The notes under the pieces were generated by a model. The model was given only the letters and a program-made list of their open reading frames with translations. It was not told where the DNA came from and searched no databases. A DNA stretch of 64,000 nucleotides from Pseudomonas sp. Q11. GTDB taxonomy: Bacteria > Pseudomonadota > Gammaproteobacteria > Pseudomonadales > Pseudomonadaceae. Each line of letters begins with the position of its first letter. The first letter of the stretch is position 1. The stretch spans positions 62,001-126,000 of the forward strand of contig NZ_JAKNQY010000014.1 in NCBI RefSeq assembly GCF_024494355.1. Reading direction: 5' to 3'. Shown piece after piece: positions 18,137 to 26,642 of this stretch. The position numbers and the translations under genes were made by a program.

Positions 18137-19009
18137 TTACAGAGCACCACGTTTATTGTCATCATACATTTTTTTAATCAGCTCTGGCCATGCGGGTGCA
18201 ATATAACCAGTGGCGACACGAAAACGCTCTTCATTGAGAGAGCGGTCAATCACGACATTTTCGTCGGGAAGGATCTGGATGTTCTTACCATAGCGAGCAG
18301 AAACCAGCCGTAACAGGTCCAGTTTACTAACCGGAGAAGCCGCTACATGGTACAAACCATGGAGCTGCGGGTTCTTTATTACATAGTCCTTTATAATCAA
18401 GGCTAACTCCACTGTTGGTAATCCGCTAAATATCGCTTTCGAGTATCCTTTGACAGGGCCTTTTTGAGCTAGAAACCATTCCACGAGTGCAAGATGACTA
18501 TTCAACTCGTGACCAATAATTGAGGTTCGCAATGTGATTGCGTTGAGTCGATTATGAAGCTCACCTATAAATTTAGATTTGCCATACAAATCCTCAGCAT
18601 CCGATAGATCAGACTCTCTATACATACCCTTCCGACCGGAAAAAACGCAGTCGGTGCTAATATGAACTAAACGAGCCTGCATAAGCGAGCACAGCTGAGC
18701 AAGCCGATGGGGGAACATCGCATTTACTGGCAGTGTAGAAAGCGGGTCGTGTGCATGAGCAAGCTGTTTGATAAGCCCGACACAATTGATTACCGCATCT
18801 GGCTTTACTTCTTCTAGCACGCGAACCAACGCGTCCTGATCCAACACATCAATACCCGAAATAAGCCTTGAATGACGTTCCTTTTTAAAGAAACGCTTCG
18901 AAGACTCACTACGAAGCGTTCCCCATGCTTCATAAGAGCTATCCTCGCAGAATACATTGAGCACAGAACTACCCAACATTCCAGAAGCACCAAGGACTAG
19001 TATACGCAT
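18137..19009 (-). CDS. RmlD-like UDP-4-keto-sugar reductase without cupin domain (WbvR-type)
   Basis: SDR reductase of 290 residues with GASGMLG at residues 8-14, STDCVFSGRKGMY and the catalytic YGKSK. It sits where P. aeruginosa O11 has wbjC, just before wbjB and wbjD. WbjC/CapF/FnlB-type enzymes are about 370 residues, with a C-terminal cupin domain that epimerises C3. This protein ends after the reductase domain. It therefore looks like WbvR, the RmlD-like enzyme of the V. cholerae O37 pathway that yields UDP-L-RhaNAc, and after 2-epimerisation UDP-L-QuiNAc. The pathway assignment is inference from length and domain content. Confidence 0.82.
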   Translation of the reverse strand: MRILVLGASGMLGSSVLNVFCEDSSYEAWGTLRSESSKRFFKKERHSRLISGIDVLDQDALVRVLEEVKPDAVINCVGLIKQLAHAHDPLSTLPVNAMFPHRLAQLCSLMQARLVHISTDCVFSGRKGMYRESDLSDAEDLYGKSKFIGELHNRLNAITLRTSIIGHELNSHLALVEWFLAQKGPVKGYSKAIFSGLPTVELALIIKDYVIKNPQLHGLYHVAASPVSKLDLLRLVSARYGKNIQILPDENVVIDRSLNEERFRVATGYIAPAWPELIKKMYDDNKRGAL

Positions 19010-19090
19010 AATTAACCTCCAATCTTAGACTTCGAAGCCCGGACGATATCACCATCCGCCAAAGTGCTTAACTCAAACTATATACCATTG

Positions 19091-20599
19091 TCACGCTCCC
19101 CTAGAGAATAAATTTCTCAAATGAGTCGTGACAACTCCAATCTCGTGGACGCGCATGATCTGAAGGCAGACAAAATAAACAAAAATAAACGGAATAAAAA
19201 TAACCAACCAATACGTAGCAAACATGCCATTAAGCCAACTGAGAACACTATAGGCGATGGCACCACCAATGCCGCAAATCATCAGCACCTTCAGACCTGA
19301 AACAAAAAGAACAGAAGGCGCGCTTTTTTGCACTAGGTAAATAGCGACAATACAATTAAAAACTGTCGACACTACAACAGCCACTGCCAGCGCCACCAAG
19401 CCATATTTTTTATAAAACACTAAGCAAATTGAAAAATTAATGGTCAGCGCAAATAGCGATAGAAATACCGGCGTGAGCGTATTACCGTGAGAAAAAAACA
19501 CCCGATTCATGATATCTCTGATTAAACATAAAGGCAGAGCAAGTAGAACAATAGAAAATATTGACGCAACCTTTGTTACATCGTCATCCATAAATTTTCC
19601 ACGCTGAAAAAGAATATCTACAATTTCATGAGAGTAAAAACTCATGTAAAGCACTATAGGAAATGAACAGATAATGACAATGCGGAGGCAAGAGGTAAGA
19701 TAGTGCAACAGTTCGACCTGATCGTTTCGTGCTGCCACCGCGGCGATACGAGGGAACAATGAAGCGGTTAGAAAAACCAAAAACACTGACAGAAAAATCA
19801 GATTCAATTTGTTTGCATAAGCAAATACCGATATTGCCCCCAGCCCTAGCTCCGTAGCAAAATACACACCGACAAATCCGTTAACTTGCTCTATATAAAA
19901 TGACAAAACAGCCGGTAGAAAAATAAATATAAAGTTTTTATCCTTAAAGAAAGCAAACGCTGACTGCATTTCGAATATGAAGTACTTTCGCGCAATATAA
20001 AAATTAGTGAGAACTAAAAAAAACCAGGCAATCACCCCAAGAACAAGAACCAGATGGAAATCCTCAGCAGAATTATAGAAGTATAACCCTCCACAAAAAA
20101 CAACATTATTTACCACGGGAACAATATAGCTAGGGATGACGAGACCGTTGACTGATTGCATAGAATTAAACAGAGAAACGAGCGTCGACAAGACGAAAGT
20201 CAACGCCATTATAGCAAGGAAGACGGACGCAAGGTCCCTGACTTGCTCATTCACATCACCCGAAAAAGCAGTGACCAACAAATGTGCGCAGCCAAATACA
20301 AAAAAGGTGATACAGAAAGAAATAATAAAAAAGAAAGCGATCCCAGAAGAGAGTCCAGCATTGACACTCTTTTGGCAACCAGAAGCCATAAGACGCGAAT
20401 ACAATGGGACGATCAAAACTGGTATGGCAGAGTAAATAGCCATATAAATAACAGATGAAATCGAATTAGCCAAAAAATAAGCATCTGTAATACTCGATAC
20501 ACCATAATAGAACGTAAATATTAAATCCTTTAGAAAACCGGTGGCTTTACCTAAAACTACTAGCCCCAGTATCACGACAACGCTTCGGTATCGACTCAT
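19091..20599 (-). CDS. wzx: MurJ/MviN-family flippase, probable O-unit flippase (Wzx role)
   Basis: Polytopic membrane protein of 502 residues with about 14 hydrophobic segments. The N-terminal block GKATGFLKDLIFTFYYGVSS with ITDAYFLANSISSVIY is clearly of the MviN/MurJ type (compare the SRxLGFxRD...GxxxTDAF pattern). Lysines stand where MurJ has two conserved arginines. By context it should move the lipid-linked O-unit across the inner membrane, the job of Wzx; no other flippase is in the cluster. The start codon overlaps the wzy stop by four bases (ATGA). The gene is strongly AT-rich. The function is inferred from position. Confidence 0.8.
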   Translation of the reverse strand: MSRYRSVVVILGLVVLGKATGFLKDLIFTFYYGVSSITDAYFLANSISSVIYMAIYSAIPVLIVPLYSRLMASGCQKSVNAGLSSGIAFFFIISFCITFFVFGCAHLLVTAFSGDVNEQVRDLASVFLAIMALTFVLSTLVSLFNSMQSVNGLVIPSYIVPVVNNVVFCGGLYFYNSAEDFHLVLVLGVIAWFFLVLTNFYIARKYFIFEMQSAFAFFKDKNFIFIFLPAVLSFYIEQVNGFVGVYFATELGLGAISVFAYANKLNLIFLSVFLVFLTASLFPRIAAVAARNDQVELLHYLTSCLRIVIICSFPIVLYMSFYSHEIVDILFQRGKFMDDDVTKVASIFSIVLLALPLCLIRDIMNRVFFSHGNTLTPVFLSLFALTINFSICLVFYKKYGLVALAVAVVVSTVFNCIVAIYLVQKSAPSVLFVSGLKVLMICGIGGAIAYSVLSWLNGMFATYWLVIFIPFIFVYFVCLQIMRVHEIGVVTTHLRNLFSRGA

Positions 20600-21936
20600 G
20601 AGGGATCACCGTGGCCAGACGCCTGATCACTTGATGCGATCGATACTTTTTTATTATAAAAAAACAACCACCCCACAAGGAGCGAAAAGAGTACAATCAC
20701 GCCCGCCAAGCCGTGCATTATTTGATTATTGGCATAACTAAATATTAGCCCCATGGAAAGATAAATAAACAATGGACCTGCAAATGGATTACTGGCTTGA
20801 ACGGCTTGCATCCAAAGTCTTGCATAACAAAATGCAAAAATAGGTGTTATTAGAAGCACACCAGCAAAACTAATATCTGACGCCATCCAAGCAAACAATG
20901 AATGCCATTTATCGAACCCCCAACCATACTCCTGCCCCACACGATATGGGTAGGTGTGTTCAAGAACGGAGCCATTTTCGGAGACAACAATCTCCACAAT
21001 CCTTCCCAATGAATATGAATTTCCGACAAAGTACGTCCATTCAAAGGGCAACGTTAAACTTAGATATAGCCCGTACAAGCCATTGGTGAAATAGCCCAAG
21101 AATATTCCCAAGGCAAGTCCATAATCAAAGCTTACCCAGCTGAATATCCAAGAACTTTCATCCCACGATATTAAAGGATGCGTTTTCTCGTAGATGTTAT
21201 CCAACGTGATACCCGCAGCTTGATAGCGCTGTCGAAGGATCTCGATAAACATTAAAAATACAATAGTAGCTGCCCCGCCACCCAGTAAAAATATCCACGC
21301 TTTGAGTTTAACTTGCTTGGCGGCGAAATTTATCATCATACAAAAAAAAGTAAAGATTATTATATCGCCCAAATACTTCTGCTTCCCACTCCCTATGACA
21401 TTAACGAGCAAATACGTCACAACAACAAATAGAAATGCACAACGTGGTACTTTCCTCATGACGGAAAAATAGTAGAAACAAATCAAGATCAAAAACAAAG
21501 TGAGCGCTTGCTCAAGAATATTTAGAATATATATCAGATCAACATTGGCTTGCCCTCGCTCATAGCCCTTATAGCCAGCAACATAATTATCACCAATACT
21601 ATTTAAACTCAACTCCCCACCAGAAGAGAGAAACACATAAAGTTGAATGAACGAACTGAGCACACCGAGAACCAATAGAGCATTTACCAAGTAACTTAGT
21701 CGCCGGTAGGAAAGCGCACGCCCATCCAATAAATCCCGACCAATTCGATAATCCCCGCGAGAGCCCAAAACATACCCAATAAAAAATAAAAACAACATCC
21801 CCAGCACAAACGGAACTAAGACAAGGTAATCCATCCCCCTGTACTCAACAGGCCCAACGAGGAGACAAAACAGCACAAATAAGGAGTAAGCAACATACAA
21901 ATTTAATGGCAAGTATCTATAGCTTAGAATCTTCAT
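20596..21936 (-). CDS. wzy: O-antigen polymerase Wzy (predicted)
   Basis: Inner-membrane protein of 446 residues with about 11-12 hydrophobic segments. A long hydrophilic loop (roughly residues 225-330, IEILRQRYQAAGITLDNIYE onward) is the usual Wzy architecture, probably periplasmic. Wzy proteins share little sequence, so the call rests on topology, on the lack of another candidate in the cluster, and on its place directly before the flippase gene. Both of its ends overlap neighbours by four bases (ATGA). Codon use is AT-rich, as in most serotype-specific polymerases. Confidence 0.78.
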   Translation of the reverse strand: MKILSYRYLPLNLYVAYSLFVLFCLLVGPVEYRGMDYLVLVPFVLGMLFLFFIGYVLGSRGDYRIGRDLLDGRALSYRRLSYLVNALLVLGVLSSFIQLYVFLSSGGELSLNSIGDNYVAGYKGYERGQANVDLIYILNILEQALTLFLILICFYYFSVMRKVPRCAFLFVVVTYLLVNVIGSGKQKYLGDIIIFTFFCMMINFAAKQVKLKAWIFLLGGGAATIVFLMFIEILRQRYQAAGITLDNIYEKTHPLISWDESSWIFSWVSFDYGLALGIFLGYFTNGLYGLYLSLTLPFEWTYFVGNSYSLGRIVEIVVSENGSVLEHTYPYRVGQEYGWGFDKWHSLFAWMASDISFAGVLLITPIFAFCYARLWMQAVQASNPFAGPLFIYLSMGLIFSYANNQIMHGLAGVIVLFSLLVGWLFFYNKKVSIASSDQASGHGDPS

Positions 21937-22469
21937 ATTTTTTTAAAAATCTTTTTATACGCTTGCACTTTTTCCTTCCCTACTAAATCCCCGATTTTTA
22001 AGGATTTCGTTTGTGCCCGCTCCAAAAAATCCTTAGTTGAACTGACTACGCGAGCAGGATTGCCTGCGACAATAGTTCCATCAGCGACATCTTTTGTTAC
22101 CACAGCATTTGCGCCGACAATGCAATCATTTCCGACACGAACATTGGGGAGAATCAGTGCCCCCATACCAATAAAAACGTTATTACCAACGTTAATCTCG
22201 CCCGCCAACTCCAGATCTGGTATGTCTTTTCTAAATGGGAGAGTGGACCCGTCATGACAAACGAACTTTGCCTTTATACTGATGAACACGTTATCACCGA
22301 GAGTAACTAAATATGGTTCGGTACTAAACATTTCATAACTAGAGCCATATATCATCAACCGACCCTTTACTTGGACCCCTATTTTTTTAGCATATGACAC
22401 AGGATATAAAGCGGCATGCAGCATATTAATAGGCGCCGTGAAAATCTTTAACAATCTAAAAGCATTCAC
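21933..22469 (-). CDS. Hexapeptide-repeat acetyltransferase
   Basis: Left-handed beta-helix acyltransferase of about 178 residues. Repeats of the [LIV]-G-x4 type are clear (INVGNNVFIGMGALILPNVR, then VGNDCIVGANAVVTKDVADG), ending with GNPARVV, the mark of the maltose/galactoside acetyltransferase group. Catalytic His is likely in KFVCHDGS. It probably O-acetylates the O-unit. I chose the GTG at 22469 because AAGGTGGGGG lies six bases upstream; a TTG at 22502 extends the frame but overlaps the preceding gene by 32 bases. The acceptor sugar is unknown. Confidence 0.82.
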   Translation of the reverse strand: MNAFRLLKIFTAPINMLHAALYPVSYAKKIGVQVKGRLMIYGSSYEMFSTEPYLVTLGDNVFISIKAKFVCHDGSTLPFRKDIPDLELAGEINVGNNVFIGMGALILPNVRVGNDCIVGANAVVTKDVADGTIVAGNPARVVSSTKDFLERAQTKSLKIGDLVGKEKVQAYKKIFKKI

Positions 22470-22470
22470 A

Positions 22471-23670
22471 TCAGACCCCCACCTTATCCAAGAACTGGGC
22501 AACTTTCAGAGTATAATTTCTATAATCAAATACACGAGAAGAATAAGCATGCTGTTTTATAAAATTAATGTCACTTGGAGTACTTTTTATTAACTTCCTG
22601 ACCAACTCTAGTTCCTCCCCCCGCTTGGCCAGGAAGAGACCAGCAGTTCCCTCGTAACTCAGCAGACTGACCATGGTATTGGATATCACCGGCGTGCCAC
22701 AGCTGATTGACTCAGCCAACTTTGATGGAAAACCAGCCAAGGTAACACGAGTCTTATCTCGAAAGAAAATACTGAAATCGCTGCATGCGATGTGCCTCAG
22801 TATAATTTCATTAGGCTGCCTACCCTTGAACGAAGTGCATCCGACCATTTCCTGCAACATTCCCGCATGCTCCGGAAACACCTGAAGATATTCGTTCGCA
22901 GTGAGCCCGTAAATATCGAAACTAAAATCTTCACCCGACCTATGAAGCTCAAAAAACACTTCGATGCAAACATCTAACCGCTCTTTTAAATTAGTCCGCT
23001 CTTTGTTCACGCGGCCTGCATCGAAAGGAGAGCCCACATAAATGAATTTTATCTTCGTGCTGTTATCCCTTATCAATGGTGAATTAAATTTTCTCACATC
23101 AAACAGAGTAGGAAGCTCTACAGTTATCTTTCCTTGCTCACTATAATAATCAGTCAGATACCGGCTTGTGGTAATAACGCCATCTGTAGCCTTATGAACC
23201 CAATGCATACGCAACGAGGTATCAATACACTTTACAATCCGATAAAATAGACTTCCAGCACTTGCGTCGTACCATTCCGTAGCATCAGCCATTATTTTTA
23301 TATTTGCTTCCCTGCATATTTTTTTTATACGCAACTGGGCAATCGCTGGATAATTATAGCAAACAACGCCTACAACTCTTGTGAGTTGTCGCTGCTGCCT
23401 CAAAAGTCCCAGTATATCTGAAGCCCCTGATATATACTTTAACCAAGCGAGGCTTCCCTTAGGGTACGGAACACTCCAACATTCGAAGCCAGAAAAATCT
23501 GCTCTCTTTAACCCTGTACCCGATCTGCTGGAGCTGTTCACGCCGATGAAAATCACATTGTATCCCAGTTCCCGAAAGATTTTTCCGTTCGCTAGAACTC
23601 GATGTGCAGCAGCATTTTTATCCGGAAGCTCGAAGCCACCTATATAAATTATCGTACCTTTATCCATCAT
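22471..23670 (-). CDS. Glycosyltransferase, GT4-like
   Basis: Protein of 399 residues with a two-domain GT-B layout. The N-terminal start is YIGGFELPDKNAAAHRVLAN; the donor half contains IKFIYVGSPF and AGFPSKLAESISCGTPVI, the usual sugar-nucleotide-binding segment. It should add one sugar of the repeat. The stop codon lies next to the GTG of the acetyltransferase gene. AT-rich composition and little overall likeness to named enzymes prevent assigning donor or acceptor; GalNAcA transfer is one possibility because wbpP and wbpO precede it. Confidence 0.8.
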   Translation of the reverse strand: MMDKGTIIYIGGFELPDKNAAAHRVLANGKIFRELGYNVIFIGVNSSSRSGTGLKRADFSGFECWSVPYPKGSLAWLKYISGASDILGLLRQQRQLTRVVGVVCYNYPAIAQLRIKKICREANIKIMADATEWYDASAGSLFYRIVKCIDTSLRMHWVHKATDGVITTSRYLTDYYSEQGKITVELPTLFDVRKFNSPLIRDNSTKIKFIYVGSPFDAGRVNKERTNLKERLDVCIEVFFELHRSGEDFSFDIYGLTANEYLQVFPEHAGMLQEMVGCTSFKGRQPNEIILRHIACSDFSIFFRDKTRVTLAGFPSKLAESISCGTPVISNTMVSLLSYEGTAGLFLAKRGEELELVRKLIKSTPSDINFIKQHAYSSRVFDYRNYTLKVAQFLDKVGV

Positions 23671-23755
23671 CGAATCTCTCTAATTAGCCAGCCACCAAAC
23701 ACAGGAGCTATTAGAGCTCATTAAATACACCTCCGCATATTCGGTGTTTAACCGT

Positions 23756-24787
23756 TCAAGGCTTTGATTTATACAGTTTGATATACCAAGGCATCGCCTG
23801 GGAAATTCCTGACCTAATATTATAAAGCGGCTGGTAATCAAGATATTTGCGTGCCTTACTAATATCTGCCTGTGAATGGCGCACATCGCCCTCACGGAAG
23901 TCCCGATATATCGGTTCTTTCAAATAGTGAACACCATTATCTCTCAGCGTCTCGGTAAGATAAGAAAACAACTCATTAAGACTTGTCCTATCTCCCAGGG
24001 CAACATTATATATTTCATTTTTTGCATCTACCTTTGCAGTTGCCGCCAAGAGATTTGCTTGAACTGCATTATCAATAAAACAAAAATCGCGACTTGTTTC
24101 CCCATCACCATTCATGAACACATCTTCGTCGTTTATCATCGCACCGGTCCATTTAGGGATCACCGCTGCATAGGCACCATTCGGATCTTGGCGCTTACCA
24201 AATACATTAAAATAGCGCAGACCAATTGTGCCAAATTCATAACAACGAAAAAATACATCCGCATACAACTCATTGACGTACTTGGTAACGGCATATGGGG
24301 ATAATGGTTTGCCAATTAAATCTTCGACCTTTGGCAAGCCTGGATGATCTCCGTATGTGGAACTGCTCGCGGCGTAGGTAAAGCTGCTCACCTTCGCATC
24401 ACGAGCAGCGACTAACATATTGAGAAAACCACCAATGTTGGTTTCATTCGACGTAATTGGATCATTGATAGAGCGCGGCACCGATCCAAGAGCAGCTTGA
24501 TGCAATACATAATCAACACCTACGCATGCCCGGTGACAATCCTCCAGATTACGGATATCCGCCTCAATGAAAACCAAGCGCGACCACTGCTCTTTGCTTA
24601 CTGATTGCCGGACTTCATCCAGATTTCGTTGGTGACCGGTGGAAAAATTATCCAAACCCACTACTCGTTGATCAAGCTTGAGTAAGGTTTCCAGTAGATT
24701 TGAGCCGATGAAGCCTGCAATACCGGTAATAAGCCAGGTTTTAGCGTCATTAGGCAACGTTTTCAGCAAAGTCTCATAGCGCGTCAT
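23756..24787 (-). CDS. wbpP: WbpP, UDP-GlcNAc C4-epimerase
   Basis: Interconverts UDP-GlcNAc and UDP-GalNAc, supplying the substrate of WbpO. The SDR protein has 343 residues, with the NAD motif TGIAGFIGSNL near residue 21, SSSTYGDHPGLPK and the catalytic YAVTK. The N-terminal MTRYETLLKTLPNDAKTWLI stretch matches WbpP of P. aeruginosa O6 as I know it. It lies directly downstream of wbpO, the same pair and order as in O6-type loci. An 85-bp gap separates it from the next gene. Confidence 0.95.
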   Translation of the reverse strand: MTRYETLLKTLPNDAKTWLITGIAGFIGSNLLETLLKLDQRVVGLDNFSTGHQRNLDEVRQSVSKEQWSRLVFIEADIRNLEDCHRACVGVDYVLHQAALGSVPRSINDPITSNETNIGGFLNMLVAARDAKVSSFTYAASSSTYGDHPGLPKVEDLIGKPLSPYAVTKYVNELYADVFFRCYEFGTIGLRYFNVFGKRQDPNGAYAAVIPKWTGAMINDEDVFMNGDGETSRDFCFIDNAVQANLLAATAKVDAKNEIYNVALGDRTSLNELFSYLTETLRDNGVHYLKEPIYRDFREGDVRHSQADISKARKYLDYQPLYNIRSGISQAMPWYIKLYKSKP

Positions 24788-24843
24788 AGGTATCTTCCTT
24801 CAAGGTTGAGTTTGGGTACAAGGCTGTTCCATTACGCCTTGAC

Positions 24844-26136
24844 TTAAAGTCTCAGATCCGTTTCCGCGGCATTCAGAAGATATTTAAGATCGTAAAGAAT
24901 ATGCGTCTTCTTCCCTAAAAGACGTATATTCGCGGGGCCCATGGCCCTGAATTGATCGTGTGCTACGGCCAAAATAATACCATCGTAGGCTCCAATACTT
25001 GGTTCAGATATAGGGGTAAGTCCATACTCGTGTTGCGCTTCCTCGGCGACAACCCAGGGATCATAGACGTCTACGTTTACATTGTAGTCAGTCAATTCGC
25101 GCACGATATCCACCACTTTAGTGTTACGCAGATCCGGACAGTTCTCCTTAAATGTCAGTCCCATAACAAGTACACGAGCACCATCCACATGAATACGTCG
25201 TTTGAGCATGGCTTTTATCAGTTGCGAAGCCACATAAGCGCTCATGCTATCGTTCAAACGACGACCAGCCAGGATAATTTCAGGATGGTAACCTATAGCT
25301 TGGGCCTTATGAGTAAGATAATACGGATCAACCCCTATACAGTGCCCACCGACCAAGCCTGGTCGAAATGGTAGAAAGTTCCATTTCGTACCTGCTGCCT
25401 TTAGAACCTCCTCTGTGTCGATTCCCATCCTATTGAAAATGATAGCCAACTCATTGATCAATGCTATATTGAGATCACGCTGCGTATTCTCAATGACCTT
25501 TGCCGCCTCCGCTACCTTGATGCTACTTGCCTGGTAGGTACCAGCAGTAATTATCTGATTATATAATGCATCAACAAGCACGGCGACTTCGGGCGTGGAG
25601 CCTGATGTAACTTTCTTAATGGTAGTTACGCGATGTTCTTTGTCACCGGGATTAATTCTTTCAGGACTATATCCAGCGAAGAAATCGACGTTGAATTTTA
25701 GACCCGATACTTTTTCAAGCACAGGGACACAATCTTCTTCAGTCGCACCCGGATAAACAGTCGACTCATAAATTACTATATCGCCCCTCTTCAGAACCTT
25801 ACCAATACTTTCCGAAGCTTTTATTAAGGGTGTCAGATCGGGTTGTTTGTATTGATCAATGGGAGTTGGAACCGTAACGATAAAAACATTACATTGCTCA
25901 ACTTCATCCAACCTCGAAGTATAGCTCAAGGAAATAGCTTGTTTTAGCTCATCATCCGACACCTCAAGTGTAGAATCATGGCCAGCCGCTAAAGCATGAA
26001 TCCGTCGCTGGTTAATATCAAATCCAATAACAGTACGACGCTTTCCAAACTCAACAGCTAAAGGCAAGCCAACATAACCCAGACCAATAATGGCTAATTT
26101 GATTTCTTCCAGCTGACGCATAATCGAAGCCCACAT
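24844..26136 (-). CDS. wbpO: WbpO/TviB-type UDP-N-acetylgalactosamine 6-dehydrogenase
   Basis: NAD-dependent UDP-sugar dehydrogenase that oxidises UDP-GalNAc (or UDP-GlcNAc) to the uronic acid form, UDP-GalNAcA. Visible motifs are GLGYVGLPLAVEFG at the N-terminus, VPTPID, YESTVYPGATEE, the catalytic-cysteine segment GGHCIGVDPYYLTHKA, and GLTFKENCPDLRN. The family start MRQLEEIKLAIIGLGYVG would be the ATG at 26121; the upstream ATG at 26136 adds five residues. Neither has a convincing ribosome-binding site. It is the first gene after the wzz terminator, so its promoter should lie in 26137-26592. Confidence 0.93.
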   Translation of the reverse strand: MWASIMRQLEEIKLAIIGLGYVGLPLAVEFGKRRTVIGFDINQRRIHALAAGHDSTLEVSDDELKQAISLSYTSRLDEVEQCNVFIVTVPTPIDQYKQPDLTPLIKASESIGKVLKRGDIVIYESTVYPGATEEDCVPVLEKVSGLKFNVDFFAGYSPERINPGDKEHRVTTIKKVTSGSTPEVAVLVDALYNQIITAGTYQASSIKVAEAAKVIENTQRDLNIALINELAIIFNRMGIDTEEVLKAAGTKWNFLPFRPGLVGGHCIGVDPYYLTHKAQAIGYHPEIILAGRRLNDSMSAYVASQLIKAMLKRRIHVDGARVLVMGLTFKENCPDLRNTKVVDIVRELTDYNVNVDVYDPWVVAEEAQHEYGLTPISEPSIGAYDGIILAVAHDQFRAMGPANIRLLGKKTHILYDLKYLLNAAETDLRL

Positions 26137-26642
26137 GATAAATAGTTTAAAACGTTGAAAATCAGTAGCTGGTACTGAAAAACGCTGACGTCCTTAGGCT
26201 AACCGCATGCCCTTCACGTCTGGTATTTTTTGCAATACGCTTTTTTATCATAAATTGGTGTGATCTATTCGAATTTTTGAAGCGGACAAGCCGATCCTAC
26301 GCTGACACCTAAAGAAACGCAGATACTGGATGAAAAAAATCATGTCGAGGCTTGACCGGACACCTACTCCCAGGCCCTCATAGCGGACTTCCTATCCGCA
26401 TTCGATCCTTAGACCCGCCGGAACAGAGCTTTGTGCTTTCGTCCTTGCACATCATTTAGGATTTTTCAGGCATAGCTTGATGGAACTGAATGATATGACG
26501 AGTTTACGCGTCCAACCAAACCGTACCGGGGGACGATCGAGCCTCCCGGATCGGGCGTGATTTGGGCAGCCGTAGAAGATAACGCTTCTCAATATTAAAA
26601 ATAATTTTAGGCCGTCGGCAGCATGATCGACGGCATATACAC
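26137..26642. other. Non-coding region between wzz and the O-antigen operon
   Basis: A 506-bp stretch without a supported gene on either strand. It ends on the wzz side with a terminator. It should contain the promoter of the wbpO-wbpM operon; a weak candidate on the minus strand is TTCGAA (26268-26273) and TATGAT (26247-26252), 15 bp apart. No JUMPstart or ops element was found. Confidence 0.6.
26593..26634 (-). terminator. Intrinsic terminator after wzz
   Basis: Perfect 7-bp stem GCCGTCG / CGACGGC with a ten-base loop, followed on the minus strand by CTAAAATTATTTTT. The hairpin starts nine bases past the wzz stop codon. Confidence 0.8.

Noticed and set aside
26137..26642. JUMPstart/ops element expected upstream of polysaccharide operons
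   Set aside because: No GGCGGTAGC-type core was found on either strand, and the RfaH system is not typical of Pseudomonas.
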